Assembly (NCBI RefSeq): GCF_900168165.1
Contig: NZ_FUYV01000008.1
Span: 105,177-169,176 of the forward strand
Direction of reading: 5' to 3'
Length of the DNA: 64,000 bases
DNA from: Alkalitalea saponilacus
Lineage (GTDB): Bacteria > Bacteroidota > Bacteroidia > Bacteroidales > Marinilabiliaceae
Shown piece after piece: positions 34,172 to 44,273 of the stretch. The notes beneath the pieces were generated by a model. It was not told where the DNA came from. It saw nothing but the letters and a program-made list of their open reading frames with translations, and made no database searches. A program made the position numbers and the translations under genes. Position 1 is the first letter of the stretch. Each line of letters starts with the position of its first letter.

Positions 34172-35191
34172 CTAGTCATCGCTTGAATGGCGAGAGCTAC
34201 TGGCGAGCAATTTATCAAAATGTTCTTTATCCTTTTCGATGAGGGTTTCGGGATAGCGGGTAGCGATGGAGTTTATCTGTTCCAGTGTGGATCTTAAAAA
34301 ATTGAGATAGTCCGGAGTCATATTCCCTGATGGTTTATGCTGACGTGCTCGTTGTATTTTTATCGCCTCGCGATAAAAATTTTGTGCAGAACGGCTGAGT
34401 TGACTCTCAGCAAATCTTTTCCAGATATAATCAATGGCAACCTGATTTGGTTGTAGCATATCTCCATCATAAAACCTGTAATCCCTAAGTTCATCCATCA
34501 TAATTTCATAGGCAGGAAAATACCATGCCTGCTCGAAAAGCGATGTGAGTTTTTCGATGGCCAGAAGCAATGTGGATTTGCTTAATTGATTTCCGTGTGC
34601 ACCGTCCTTCCAATGTCTTACGGGGCTTAAAGTGAAGATGAGTTTAATTGAAGGGTTGAATACGCGAAGATTAATGATGAGATTTTTCCATTCTTCAACA
34701 ATTTCATCACTGTTAAGCAGATATCTGTTGAAATAGTTTGATGGGAATTTGTGACAATTTGCGACCACCTGTTTAAGTTCCTTATGTTGGTAAACAAAGG
34801 CAGTTCCGAAGGTGACGATAATAAAATCTGTTTTTTGCAAAAACAGATGCGCTTTTAATGTAGAATTGTTGATTTCTTCAATGGATTTTTCGGGAGTTGT
34901 TTTGCTGAACTTTCCATGATGGTGAAAGCTGTGCCAAAGATGATTGTGAAGAAAAAGATCATTCTCTTCTGTTTTCTTGTTGGATAGGATGTTGTTGAAG
35001 GCTTGTAAAATTGAAATTGGATTGTATAGCACCCCGAAAGGATTGGTGATAGCTTTGAAGCGTGATTCCACCATTTGTTTGCCAATATTATCGGCAAAGC
35101 ATGATCCCATGAAAAGTACTCGCGATTCCGGTCGTATTGGAATTTCTGCCGGATCAATTTTTACGATGGTTCTGAAAACATCGTTACTCAT
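34172..35191 (-). CDS. GSCFA domain protein
   Basis: 339 aa. The name-giving motif GSCFADNIG is at 29-37; NPFGVLYNPISI follows, then TFGTAFVY and FTLSPVRHWKDG, and DELRDYRFYDGDMLQPN. The family (PF08885) belongs near the SGNH/GDSL hydrolases, with the motif Ser as likely nucleophile and the final Asp-x-x-His region altered. It is common in Bacteroidota and proteobacteria, and its substrate is unknown. No signal peptide. Its ATG overlaps the stop of the upstream alpha/beta hydrolase by 4 nt (ATGA), so the two are translationally coupled. Confidence 0.85.
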   Translation of the reverse strand: MSNDVFRTIVKIDPAEIPIRPESRVLFMGSCFADNIGKQMVESRFKAITNPFGVLYNPISILQAFNNILSNKKTEENDLFLHNHLWHSFHHHGKFSKTTPEKSIEEINNSTLKAHLFLQKTDFIIVTFGTAFVYQHKELKQVVANCHKFPSNYFNRYLLNSDEIVEEWKNLIINLRVFNPSIKLIFTLSPVRHWKDGAHGNQLSKSTLLLAIEKLTSLFEQAWYFPAYEIMMDELRDYRFYDGDMLQPNQVAIDYIWKRFAESQLSRSAQNFYREAIKIQRARQHKPSGNMTPDYLNFLRSTLEQINSIATRYPETLIEKDKEHFDKLLASSSRHSSDD

Positions 35192-36042
35192 TTTGGTAAC
35201 CGGTTTAATATTATTTGTGACATCCAGTTGTTTATATCTTCAAAAGCCTGGTCTGCAATAGGTTCGTTATGGATTTCGTGTAGCGTGTTTTCGTAACCAA
35301 TAAATTTATATAATTGTGTATTCTTATTGGCAATTGATTCAGATGCCTCAGGTTTTGTGAGCGGATCTGATATGCCATGCAAAAATAGCAGTGGGGTTCT
35401 TACCGGATTCTGCCATTCTATAAGACTTTCCGTGCATTTGTTTATCTCATTGAACATTCTGATGGATATGCGTCCATGCATCAAAGGGTCTTTGTCCGCA
35501 TTCTCCTTTTTTTGGGGAAGGCTGGTCATATGAGTTGATTTAATGCCTGTTGAAAAGGTTACTTCCGGGCAGATTGGGTCGAGCCATTTGCCGGCATTTT
35601 GGATAAATCGTGAAGGTGGTTTTATTAGTTTCAGCCAGGGTGAAGAGATGATGGCTCCTGCAAAGTCCTGTCGTCTTTTAACCAAAAATTCCAGAACAAG
35701 AGTTCCTCCCATACTGTGACCATAAAGGAATGCTGGTATTTCTCCAAAATTTCGCTTACTTCGACGTACCAGAGCCCCAATATCGTCTAAAAGGTCGCTG
35801 ATGTGGTCAATGTGTCCTTTATTTCCTTCAGAAAGACCATGGCCCCGATAGTCCAATGCATAAATCATGAATCCCGCATCGCAAAACCGGCGCGCCCATG
35901 TATCGTATCGCAAAGCATGTTCTCCAATGCCGTGAATCAGACATACCGTTGCAATTGGTGATTGTCCCGGTTTCCAGTATCTGCCTTGCAGAACAGTTCC
36001 GTCGCGGGAAACGAGATTAAAAGTTTGATGACTTATTGCCAT
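35188..36042 (-). CDS. Alpha/beta hydrolase, monoacylglycerol lipase-like
   Basis: 284 aa. The fold is marked by the oxyanion segment LIHGIGEHALRYD, ALDYRGHGLSEG, and the nucleophile elbow GHSMGG with Ser110. The acid is likely the Asp in HGISDPLTKPE and the His in ENTLHEIHNE. This pattern is that of the Hydrolase_4/monoacylglycerol lipase (PldB-like) group. No signal peptide. Coupled to the GSCFA gene by a 4-nt overlap. TAGATTTG on the minus strand (36076-36083) may be its -7 box, 34 nt upstream. Confidence 0.87.
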   Translation of the reverse strand: MAISHQTFNLVSRDGTVLQGRYWKPGQSPIATVCLIHGIGEHALRYDTWARRFCDAGFMIYALDYRGHGLSEGNKGHIDHISDLLDDIGALVRRSKRNFGEIPAFLYGHSMGGTLVLEFLVKRRQDFAGAIISSPWLKLIKPPSRFIQNAGKWLDPICPEVTFSTGIKSTHMTSLPQKKENADKDPLMHGRISIRMFNEINKCTESLIEWQNPVRTPLLFLHGISDPLTKPEASESIANKNTQLYKFIGYENTLHEIHNEPIADQAFEDINNWMSQIILNRLPK

Positions 36043-36304
36043 TGATAATTTCTGTAACTTGTGAATGAACTGTTACAAATCTAAATATATTTTCCATTCT
36101 TGGAAAGATATTTTTAAAAGAGAATAAAAGGAGATTAAATATTGTGTTTTTGAAATATCAGATATAAGAAGCTATTGTTGATTACAGCCTTATAGGGTTT
36201 GATATGTTTGCATTTGATTTTTAGTGTAAATTGAAGATCTAAAGTGTGCGCTTGTTTTTGCAATCAATATTTTTATCTGCGCTGGCATAGTTATATCCTC
36301 GCTC

Positions 36305-37264
36305 CTAAATTTTCTTATGTGTCTTATGTGGTTCGGCAATGAAATTGTGATTCCGCATAAAACCATTGAATTTTGTCCGTTTTACAGCAGATCCTCTGAA
36401 AAGTTCAGAGAACTTTTCGGGTGTAAGTTTTTCCCATTCTACTGGAGTCATTTTCAGTAGTTGTTCCGAAGGCCTAAAATCCGGTTCGTCAGTGTCTTTT
36501 GCTTTTCGATTCCAGGGGCAAACTTCCTGACAAATATCACAGCCAAATACCCAGCCATCCAATTTCCCTTCAAAGTTTTCGGGTATGTCATCTCTGTTTT
36601 CAATGGTAAGATAAGAGATGCAGCGGTTGGAATCAATTTGCCTATGAGGCAGAATGGCTTGTGTAGGGCAGGCATCGATGCATCGGGTACATCCGCCACA
36701 ACCGTCGTTTACAGTTGTTTGATTGTAGGGTAGCTCCAAATTAACTACCAGTTCTGCAATGAACACCCATGAACCAAGTTTCCGGTTTATCAGCATGCTG
36801 TTTTTTCCAATCCAACCCAAACCTGCTTTTACGGCAAGAGTTCTTTCCAGAAGGGGGGCGGAGTCCACGAAGTATCTTCCCTGTAAATCCGGGTAGATGT
36901 GTTCGCGTATATAATCGAAAAGAACAGATAGTTTTTTACGAATGGTGTCGTGGTAGTCTTTCCCGTAGGCGTATCGTGAGATTTTTGGAAAGTTAGTTGA
37001 AAGCTGGTTGTTCTGCTGGTTGTAGTTTTTGAGAACAGTAATTACCGAGAGGCTTCTTTCAACAAGTAAAGCGGGGTTTACCCGCTTTTCAAAATGGTTG
37101 TTCATGTATTTCATGCCGGCGTTATAGCCATTGTTGAGCCACTTTTCAAGGCGTTCTTTATCCTCGGTAAGTTCTGTTGCAGGGGAAAATCCAACATCAT
37201 CAAACCCCAATTCCAGAGCTTTATCGCGAATTGTGTTGGCGATATGTTGCTGCGTGAGGTTCAT
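36305..37264 (-). CDS. queG: Epoxyqueuosine reductase QueG
   Basis: 319 aa cobalamin- and iron-sulfur-dependent enzyme that reduces epoxyqueuosine to queuosine in tRNA. The N-terminal part has GFDDVGFSPA and WLNNGYNAGMKYM; the middle has DSAPLLERTLAVKAGLGWIGKN. Two [4Fe-4S] clusters are bound by CGGCTRCIDACPTQAI and CDICQEVCPWN. Compared with the E. coli protein it lacks the C-terminal HEAT-repeat extension, as do many Bacteroidota forms. It starts 10 nt after the DUF59 gene, at the end of the suf operon, so its Fe-S demand may be met by co-expression. Confidence 0.95.
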   Translation of the reverse strand: MNLTQQHIANTIRDKALELGFDDVGFSPATELTEDKERLEKWLNNGYNAGMKYMNNHFEKRVNPALLVERSLSVITVLKNYNQQNNQLSTNFPKISRYAYGKDYHDTIRKKLSVLFDYIREHIYPDLQGRYFVDSAPLLERTLAVKAGLGWIGKNSMLINRKLGSWVFIAELVVNLELPYNQTTVNDGCGGCTRCIDACPTQAILPHRQIDSNRCISYLTIENRDDIPENFEGKLDGWVFGCDICQEVCPWNRKAKDTDEPDFRPSEQLLKMTPVEWEKLTPEKFSELFRGSAVKRTKFNGFMRNHNFIAEPHKTHKKI

Positions 37265-37274
37265 CCCGGCATGT

Positions 37275-37592
37275 TTATAGCAATCCCAGTTCCAACAGGG
37301 CTTCGTCGCTTAACATATCCCGACTCCAGGGTGGGTCAAAAGTCATATTGACTTCCACCTCCTTAACTCCTTTTAGATCGGCCACCACTTCGCGCACCTC
37401 TTCAGGTAATGAGTCGGCAACAGGGCAGTTGGGCGATGTCAGAGTCATTACAATGCGAACTTTTCCGTCATCCTCTACATTCACTTCATAAATCAATCCC
37501 AGATCGTATATGTTCACAGGGATTTCCGGATCGTAAACAGTCCTGATGGCACTTACAATCTCCATTTCCAAGCCTAAAAATTCATTGTCCAT
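37275..37592 (-). CDS. SUF-associated DUF59/MIP18 protein (SufT-like)
   Basis: 105 aa, a single MIP18/DUF59 domain: IRTVYDPEIPVNIYDLGLIYEV, then MTLTSPNCPVADSLPEEV with the conserved Cys56, and VNMTFDPPWSRDMLSDEA at the end. Such proteins accompany suf operons and help Fe-S cluster maturation; the related PaaD works in phenylacetate oxidation. The operon position after sufS and sufE supports the SUF role. It is the same domain as the N-terminus of ApbC at 11.3 kb. Confidence 0.9.
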   Translation of the reverse strand: MDNEFLGLEMEIVSAIRTVYDPEIPVNIYDLGLIYEVNVEDDGKVRIVMTLTSPNCPVADSLPEEVREVVADLKGVKEVEVNMTFDPPWSRDMLSDEALLELGLL

Positions 37593-37658
37593 AATCCTTG
37601 TTTTTAGTCGCTTCTACCAGTATAACCCTGTTCCTGAAAAGATGTTTAAAAGGGATTC

Positions 37659-38084
37659 TTAATTTTCCATCTTTGTTTTGAATGCCAGAGCATACATCCT
37701 CATTTGTTTTACCATAGACACTAGCCCGTTGGAACGGGTGGGAGAGAGGAGCTCTTTTAATCCTATTTTATCGACGAAGAAGAGTTCTGATTCAAGAATT
37801 TCATTGGGTTTGCGCTTGTCCAGAATTCTAATCAGAAGTGAGATAATCCCTTTAACAATGATGGCATCGCTGTCGGCCATAAAGCGAATTTTGTCGTCAT
37901 CAAGCCAGGCATGCAGCCATACTTTCGCTTGGCATCCTTCAATCAGATTTTGTTCTGTGCGGTGTTCCTCTTCAAAACTTTCTAGTTTATTGCCAATTTC
38001 AATGAGAGATAGGTATTTATCCTCTTTCTCGGTGAGCATTGAAAACTCATCCACAATTTCATCCTGTATTTCTTTTATGGTCAT
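37659..38084 (-). CDS. sufE: Cysteine desulfuration protein SufE
   Basis: 141 aa. SufE takes persulfide sulfur from SufS and passes it to the SufBCD scaffold. The active Cys51 is in LIEGCQAKVWL, preceded by KLESFEEEHRTEQN and followed by GLKELLSPTRSNGLVSMVKQM, all family features. It starts 42 nt after sufS on the same strand and forms part of the suf operon. Confidence 0.93.
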   Translation of the reverse strand: MTIKEIQDEIVDEFSMLTEKEDKYLSLIEIGNKLESFEEEHRTEQNLIEGCQAKVWLHAWLDDDKIRFMADSDAIIVKGIISLLIRILDKRKPNEILESELFFVDKIGLKELLSPTRSNGLVSMVKQMRMYALAFKTKMEN

Positions 38085-38126
38085 TTTAATTAGTTTTGGA
38101 GGACAAATTTCACCATTTTTCGCTCT

Positions 38127-39350
38127 TTAACCAAATAGCTGTTTCACTTTTATTAATCCGTCCACAAGAGCGTCCACCTCCTGTTTGGTGTTGTAAAGGC
38201 CAAATGAAGCTCTGATGGTACCGGGAATATTAAATCTGTCCATCAGTGGTTGAGCACAATGGTGTCCGGTTCTTACGGCAATTCCCATTTTATCCAGCAG
38301 GGTGCCGGCATCAAAAGGGTGAATGCCTTTAATCAGAAATGAAATAAGGCTGGTTCTTTTTTCGGCGGTTCCATAGAACTGCATGCCTTCAATGGACGAA
38401 AGCCTGTCGAAAGCATATTGAAAAAGTTCCGTTTCGTGCTCGCAAATGGTGTCGAAACCAATGGCACCAACGTAGTCCATTGCTGCTCCCAGACCAATGG
38501 CAGCCACGTAATCGGGGGTGCCGGCTTCAAATTTGTAGGGCAATTCGTTGAAGGTGGTTTTTTCAAATGATACAGATTGGATCATCTCTCCGCCACCTTG
38601 CCAGGGAACCATTTCGTTGAGCCATTTCTCTTTTCCGTAAAGAATGCCAATGCCTGTTGGGCCGTAAAGTTTATGACCGGAAAAAGCGTAAAAGTCACAA
38701 TCCAGTTTCTGTACATCTACCGGAAGGTGCTGAATGGCCTGTGCTCCATCTATCAGAACGGGAACGTTAATATTGTGTGCTGCTTCGATGATTTTCTCCA
38801 CCGGGTTTATGGTGCCCAGAACATTGCTGAGATGGGTTACTGCCACCAATTTGGTTTTAGGATTGAGAAGGTTGTGAAACTCTTCCATATCCAGAGAACC
38901 ATCATCGTTTACAGGAATTATGCGCAGGATAATTCCTGCTCTTTTTTGAAGCAGCTGCCAGGGTACGATGTTGGAATGATGTTCCATGGCGGATATGATG
39001 ATTTCATCATCTTTCCCGAGAAAAGTCTCTCCAAACGAATGAGCCACAAGGTTGATGGCCTCAGTGGTTCCGCGGGTGAAAATCACCTCTTTTTCTGATG
39101 CTGCACCAACATATTTAGCTGCTTTCTTTCTGGCATTCTCAAATGCTTCTGTGCAAAGGTTGCTGAGGGTATGAACTCCCCGGTGAATGTTGCTGTTAAT
39201 TTCCAGATAGACTTTTTCCATGGCCTTAACCACCTGATTAGGTGTTTGGGTGGTTGCACCGTTGTCGAAATAAACCAAAGGCCGCCCGTTAACCGGGCGG
39301 CTTAATATTGGAAAATCTCTGCGTATGGCTTCTATCGGATAATTAATCAT
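38127..39350 (-). CDS. sufS: Cysteine desulfurase SufS
   Basis: 407 aa PLP enzyme that removes sulfur from cysteine as a persulfide. YFDNGATTQTPNQVVKAM, TRGTTEAINLVAHSFG, MEHHSNIVPWQLL, the PLP lysine in FSGHKLYGPTGIG, and the catalytic cysteine loop RTGHHCAQPLMDRF are present. Length fits group II desulfurases. It is separated from sufD by 421 nt with a palindromic module, unlike the tight packing of sufB-C-D, so it may have its own promoter. Confidence 0.96.
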   Translation of the reverse strand: MINYPIEAIRRDFPILSRPVNGRPLVYFDNGATTQTPNQVVKAMEKVYLEINSNIHRGVHTLSNLCTEAFENARKKAAKYVGAASEKEVIFTRGTTEAINLVAHSFGETFLGKDDEIIISAMEHHSNIVPWQLLQKRAGIILRIIPVNDDGSLDMEEFHNLLNPKTKLVAVTHLSNVLGTINPVEKIIEAAHNINVPVLIDGAQAIQHLPVDVQKLDCDFYAFSGHKLYGPTGIGILYGKEKWLNEMVPWQGGGEMIQSVSFEKTTFNELPYKFEAGTPDYVAAIGLGAAMDYVGAIGFDTICEHETELFQYAFDRLSSIEGMQFYGTAEKRTSLISFLIKGIHPFDAGTLLDKMGIAVRTGHHCAQPLMDRFNIPGTIRASFGLYNTKQEVDALVDGLIKVKQLFG

Positions 39351-39771
39351 CTACCTTATATCATTAAATTGTAAGACTTTTTGAATGACAGATATAAGAT
39401 TCAATTAAGATTCTTATTATCAGTAAATCACATAGCACTAGATTAGGGTTGTATTTAATAAATAATCAGCCGGATAGGATGTTTTGCGAACCATTATTAC
39501 AAAAGTCAGATTATTGGTTCTACCTTGACACTTTCTTTTATGGCAACCCTGAAGATCGGCAATTATCAACTAATACTTCTTGCTTTGCGGCTTTTTATTA
39601 CACGCTTTTGCCCTTTCAGGGCAGCTGTGGGTTTTATTAATATTCATAGGGCTTTGCCCTATGTTATTGATTGCGCCCCCGTTGGGGCTCTACAGAATTC
39701 GACTTTAAGCGGATGGCAATTTCCCAAAAAAACCTAAACTCTAAACCATCAACTCTCAACCCTATACCCAA
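39351..39771. repeat. Palindromic module between sufD and sufS, no gene
   Basis: 421 nt inside the suf operon. Short frames here have no coding character. Three GC-rich stem-loops follow one another: 39610-39622 (GCCCT/AGGGC), 39645-39663 (CATAGGGC/GCCCTATG, perfect 8 bp with TTT loop) and 39675-39688 (GCCCC/GGGGC). The rest is AT-rich. Such clustered GGGCTTTGCCCT-type palindromes recur in Bacteroidota intergenic DNA and look like REP elements. It separates sufS-sufE-DUF59 from sufB-C-D. Confidence 0.6.
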
Positions 39772-41154
39772 CTATACACAACTCAGTCCGCGCTTGTCCA
39801 CTTGTCCACAAACCACGCAAGAGTCACATTTATCCAACTCACCGCGGAATCGTTTTTCAACCAGTTCCCTGATTTGTTCTTTGAGCTCTGGCATTTGAAT
39901 TTTTTCAATCACTTCGTATGCAAAAGCAAACCTTAGAAGTATGTTGGCCTCTTCTTTGCTGATGCCTCTTGCACGCAGATAAAACAATGCATTGTCATCC
40001 AGTTGACCAACCGTAGCTCCGTGGCTGCATTTTACATCGTCGGCATAAATCTCTAACTGCGGACGGGTATTCATTTTTGCATTTTCGGTGAGCAGCAAGT
40101 TGTTGTTGCTTTGGTAGGCATTGGTGCGTTGAGCATCCTTTGCCACCAGAATTCGTCCGGTGAATGCGCCGGTGCTGGCATCGTCCATCACCCCTTTAAA
40201 CAGTTCGTTGCTTTCGCAGTCGGGAACGGCATGGTTGATGTATGAGAAATTATCCACATGCTGGTTTTTATCAATCAGGTAAAGTCCTGAAATATGGTTT
40301 TCGGCATGTTCCCCACCAAGACGCGCAAAAATGTTGTTTCTGGCAATTCCGGTATGCAGGGTGAAATAGTTTGCATTGAGAACCGACTGTTTTTCCTGAT
40401 TGAAATAGTAACCTCCAACCTGAATGGTTCCGTTGTGCTGATTTTGTATATTGTAAAAATCCAGGTTTGACGTGCCGTCAATCTGCGCTTCGGTCACCGA
40501 GTTGATGACAAAACGGCTTTGAGTCAGCGTGTGGTCACAGAAAAGAACCCGCGCCTGTGCATTTTCCTCTATCACAATCAGGTTTCGCTGATTTACCATC
40601 AAATCTTTCTCGCCGGTAAGGATATTGACAATCTGGATTGGTTTTTCAACAACCTTTCCTGCCGGAACATGAATAAATATGCCATCGGTGGCATACATGG
40701 TGTTGAGTGCAACCATTCCGTCTTCCGTAACAGGAGCTATTTTGGAATAGTATTTTTCAACAATGTGAGAATGTTTTTTCGCCAATTCGAAGAAGCTTCC
40801 AATCACAACTCCTTGCGGAAGCACGTTTCCGTTGCTTCCCGGAATGAACTTTCCGTTGACCATGAAGACAGTATGCGACTCCATGCTTTCAACATCACAT
40901 TTGAAAATCTCGTCTATTTTTCCCTGATATCCATTTTCGCTGAAAGAGTATGCATACTGAGCCTTAAACCATGGTTGAAGGTTGGTGTATTTATACGCTT
41001 CTACCTTGTTTGAAGGGATTCCCAGTTGCCTGAATGCTTCTTCTGCTTTAGTTCTCCATTGGTTGACCAATGGAGAAGCATCCTTTTCAATGAGGTTTCG
41101 ACTTTCATTGAAAAGGTTCAGCAAGGATGTATCTTGTTCTGCTATCTTTACCAT
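39772..41154 (-). CDS. sufD: Fe-S cluster assembly protein SufD
   Basis: 460 aa. A helical N-terminal part is followed by the right-handed beta-helix shared with SufB, ending in SHGATVGQLDDNALFYLRARGISKEEANILL, the family signature with its conserved histidine. It is a partner of SufB and SufC in the scaffold complex. Two cysteines near the C-terminus (CDSCVVCGQ) extend past the usual end. Its ATG lies 2 nt after the sufC stop codon. Confidence 0.95.
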   Translation of the reverse strand: MVKIAEQDTSLLNLFNESRNLIEKDASPLVNQWRTKAEEAFRQLGIPSNKVEAYKYTNLQPWFKAQYAYSFSENGYQGKIDEIFKCDVESMESHTVFMVNGKFIPGSNGNVLPQGVVIGSFFELAKKHSHIVEKYYSKIAPVTEDGMVALNTMYATDGIFIHVPAGKVVEKPIQIVNILTGEKDLMVNQRNLIVIEENAQARVLFCDHTLTQSRFVINSVTEAQIDGTSNLDFYNIQNQHNGTIQVGGYYFNQEKQSVLNANYFTLHTGIARNNIFARLGGEHAENHISGLYLIDKNQHVDNFSYINHAVPDCESNELFKGVMDDASTGAFTGRILVAKDAQRTNAYQSNNNLLLTENAKMNTRPQLEIYADDVKCSHGATVGQLDDNALFYLRARGISKEEANILLRFAFAYEVIEKIQMPELKEQIRELVEKRFRGELDKCDSCVVCGQVDKRGLSCV

Positions 41155-41156
41155 AA

Positions 41157-41909
<753 letters not shown>

Positions 41910-42009
41910 TGTTGTTATCGTTCTAATGTCGTTTCACGACTGGATTATACATTGTTGTTATTTTGCACTCTGTCTTTTTCGAGTGTTTATTTATAATATT
42001 AAAATGCGG

Positions 42010-43458
42010 TTATCCTACGCTACCTTCAAGACTAATCTGAAGAAGTTTTTGTGCCTCAACAGCAAACTCCATCGGAAGCTGGTTGATAACCTCTTTCACG
42101 TATCCATTCACAATCAACCCGACGGCATTTTCTGTATCTATCCCTCGTTGGTTACAGTAGAATATCTGGTCTTCACCAATTTTTGATGTGGTGGCTTCAT
42201 GCTCTACTTTAGCGGAGTTGTTGTTAATTTCCAGGTATGGAAATGTGTGAGCCCCACATTTATCTCCAAGTAAGAGCGAGTCGCATTGCGAGAAGTTTCT
42301 GGCGTTTTCGGCTCTTTTTGAAACTTTCACCAGTCCCCTGTAACTGTTTTGGCTGAATCCGGCAGAAATTCCTTTTGAAACAATAAGACTTCGGGTGTTT
42401 TTCCCGAGGTGAATCATTTTTGTACCGGTGTCGGCCTGTTGGTAATTGTTTGTGAGCGCTACCGAGTAAAATTCTCCAACGGTATGGTCGCCCATCAACA
42501 CACAACTTGGATATTTCCAGGTAATGGCTGAACCGGTTTCCACCTGCGTCCATGAAATTTTGGAGTAATCACCTTTGCAAATTCCGCGTTTGGTTACGAA
42601 ATTAAAGATTCCGCCTTTCCCATTTTTGTCACCGGGATACCAGTTTTGAACTGTAGAATATTTTACCTCAGCACGGTCTAATGCCACAATTTCAACCACC
42701 GCAGCATGAAGCTGGTTCTCGTCTCGCATAGGAGCTGTACAGCCTTCCAGATAGCTTACATAGCTGTCGTCCTCAGCCACAATTAAAGTCCGCTCAAACT
42801 GTCCTGTATTCATCGCATTGATGCGGAAGTATGAGGAAAGTTCCATGGGACAACGGACTCCTTTAGGAATGAAAACGAAAGATCCGTCGCTGAAAACGGC
42901 TGAATTGAGAGCTGCGAAAAAGTTGTCGCCGGGCGGAACTACCGAACCAAGGTGTTTTTTCACCAAATCGGGATACTCCTGGATGGCTTCTGAAATACTA
43001 CAAAATATAATTCCTTTTTCCGCAAGAGTTTCTCTAAAAGTTGTTTTCACGGAAACACTGTCGATGATTGCATCAACTGCAACGCCTGCAAGCACTTTTT
43101 GCTCGTCCAAGGGAATCCCCAGCTTGTCAAAAGTTGCCCTAAGTTCCGGATCTACTTCGTCCATGCTTTCAAGTTGCGGTTTTTTCTTAGGTGCTGCATA
43201 GTAGATCATATCCTGAAAATCGATGGGTGGAATTTTAAGATGAGCCCAGTCGGGAGATTCCATTTTCAGCCAGTTTCTATAAGCTTCCAGTCTGAATTCA
43301 AGCATGAATTCAGGCTCTTTTTTTCTTCTGGAAATCTCTTTTATGACCTCCTCATCCAACCCTTTGGGAAGCATGTCCATTTCAATATCGGTATGAAAAC
43401 CATACTGATACTCTCTGTTGGTTACTTCTTCCAGTAATTTATCCTGTTCTGTTGCCAT
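42010..43458 (-). CDS. sufB: Fe-S cluster assembly protein SufB
   Basis: 482 aa from ATG 43458, which gives the usual length; an ATG at 43500 would add 14 residues unlike the family. The central beta-helix has [20 protein letters not shown], the EGCTAP motif, and the C-terminal [20 protein letters not shown] with the cluster-ligand region. SufB holds the nascent Fe-S cluster with SufC and SufD. First gene of the suf operon; two hairpins lie in its leader. A weak promoter candidate (TAGTTTTG on the minus strand, 43721-43728) stands further upstream. Confidence 0.96.
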   Translation of the reverse strand: MATEQDKLLEEVTNREYQYGFHTDIEMDMLPKGLDEEVIKEISRRKKEPEFMLEFRLEAYRNWLKMESPDWAHLKIPPIDFQDMIYYAAPKKKPQLESMDEVDPELRATFDKLGIPLDEQKVLAGVAVDAIIDSVSVKTTFRETLAEKGIIFCSISEAIQEYPDLVKKHLGSVVPPGDNFFAALNSAVFSDGSFVFIPKGVRCPMELSSYFRINAMNTGQFERTLIVAEDDSYVSYLEGCTAPMRDENQLHAAVVEIVALDRAEVKYSTVQNWYPGDKNGKGGIFNFVTKRGICKGDYSKISWTQVETGSAITWKYPSCVLMGDHTVGEFYSVALTNNYQQADTGTKMIHLGKNTRSLIVSKGISAGFSQNSYRGLVKVSKRAENARNFSQCDSLLLGDKCGAHTFPYLEINNNSAKVEHEATTSKIGEDQIFYCNQRGIDTENAVGLIVNGYVKEVINQLPMEFAVEAQKLLQISLEGSVG

Positions 43459-43527
43459 AATGCACTCTAAAATTGTTTGTTTAATTCGGATTTCCGGCAT
43501 TTATTAATCCCGGTAAACCATTTTCTT

Positions 43528-43603
43528 CCTGCAAATGTTGTTTGCAGGATTACATTATATGAACCCTTGTAATAGTATGAACAACATTGCTCATAAAGGG
43601 TTC
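43528..43603 (-). promoter_or_regulatory. Paired hairpins in the suf operon leader
   Basis: Two inverted repeats lie 70-145 nt upstream of the sufB start: CCTGCAAA/TTTGCAGG (43528-43535 with 43541-43548, 5-nt loop) and GAACCCTT/AAGGGTTC (43561-43568 with 43596-43603, 27-nt loop). They could be operators or RNA structures for suf control. I do not recognise an IscR, Fur or OxyR box with confidence. Confidence 0.35.
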
Positions 43604-43936
43604 AACGCAGTTTGTTATATAAACAGTAGAAATATAAACATGGTTTATATTGTTACAGGTTTATATTTTGCTTTTTCTTGATGCTTATTTAAGGAAGGGG
43701 GTAATTCCGCTTCAAATTTACAAAACTATTTAGATTAATTAAACTTAAAGATGTTAATGCTTGTAATGTAGTATATTGAATTGTTGTGGAATTAGCTTAC
43801 TCATAGGATTTAGCATTTATGCTAAATCTATTTAAAAAAGACAAAAATATCCGATATTAATGTTATCATGAGTTTATAATCTTATTTGATTCTGGATATC
43901 CAATTTTTTTTGGCCTGAAATTCATTTTGTCGAAAT

Positions 43937-44195
43937 AGGGGCGTAGCCCTGATATCTTGATACTTAAAATACAACTCACCGCAATTAGTAATGGGTGCGA
44001 TTAACCTATCATACTGATTTTATGTGTTTGAAATTTGCATTATAAGGTCACATAGAACTCCTCCCGAAACCTCGGGACTCGTTTCAGGGCTAACGCCCCT
44101 GAAACACAAATAATAAAGGCTATCGGCTGTCATTATGATGTTTCTATCTTTTATCATTTGTTTTCGTCACTCCCGAATCATCGGGGCTCGTTTCA
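43937..44195. repeat. Palindromic module between sufB and the K+ channel gene
   Basis: Part of the ~815-nt gap between the divergent sufB and the channel gene; no gene is seen in it. It has AGGGGC/GCCCT (43937-43950), a strong palindrome GTTTCAGGG/CCCCTGAAAC (44081-44105), and two direct copies of a hairpin motif of the form TCCCGAA..TCGGG followed by (A/G)CTCGTTTCA (44062-44086 and 44171-44195). Similar in kind to the modules at 9.9 and 39.6 kb but not identical. Confidence 0.5.
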
Positions 44196-44273
44196 TCATA
44201 ATTGCAGGTTGAAATATGGTTAATCACAAACATTTTCGATACATTTATTTGAATATTTACGCTGATTTAAGTT

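Noticed and set aside
38577..39098. 173-codon frame opposite sufS
   Set aside because: Antisense shadow; no family features.
39449..39898. Three overlapping short frames in the sufD-sufS gap
   Set aside because: They cross palindromes and mutually overlap in different frames; no coding pattern.
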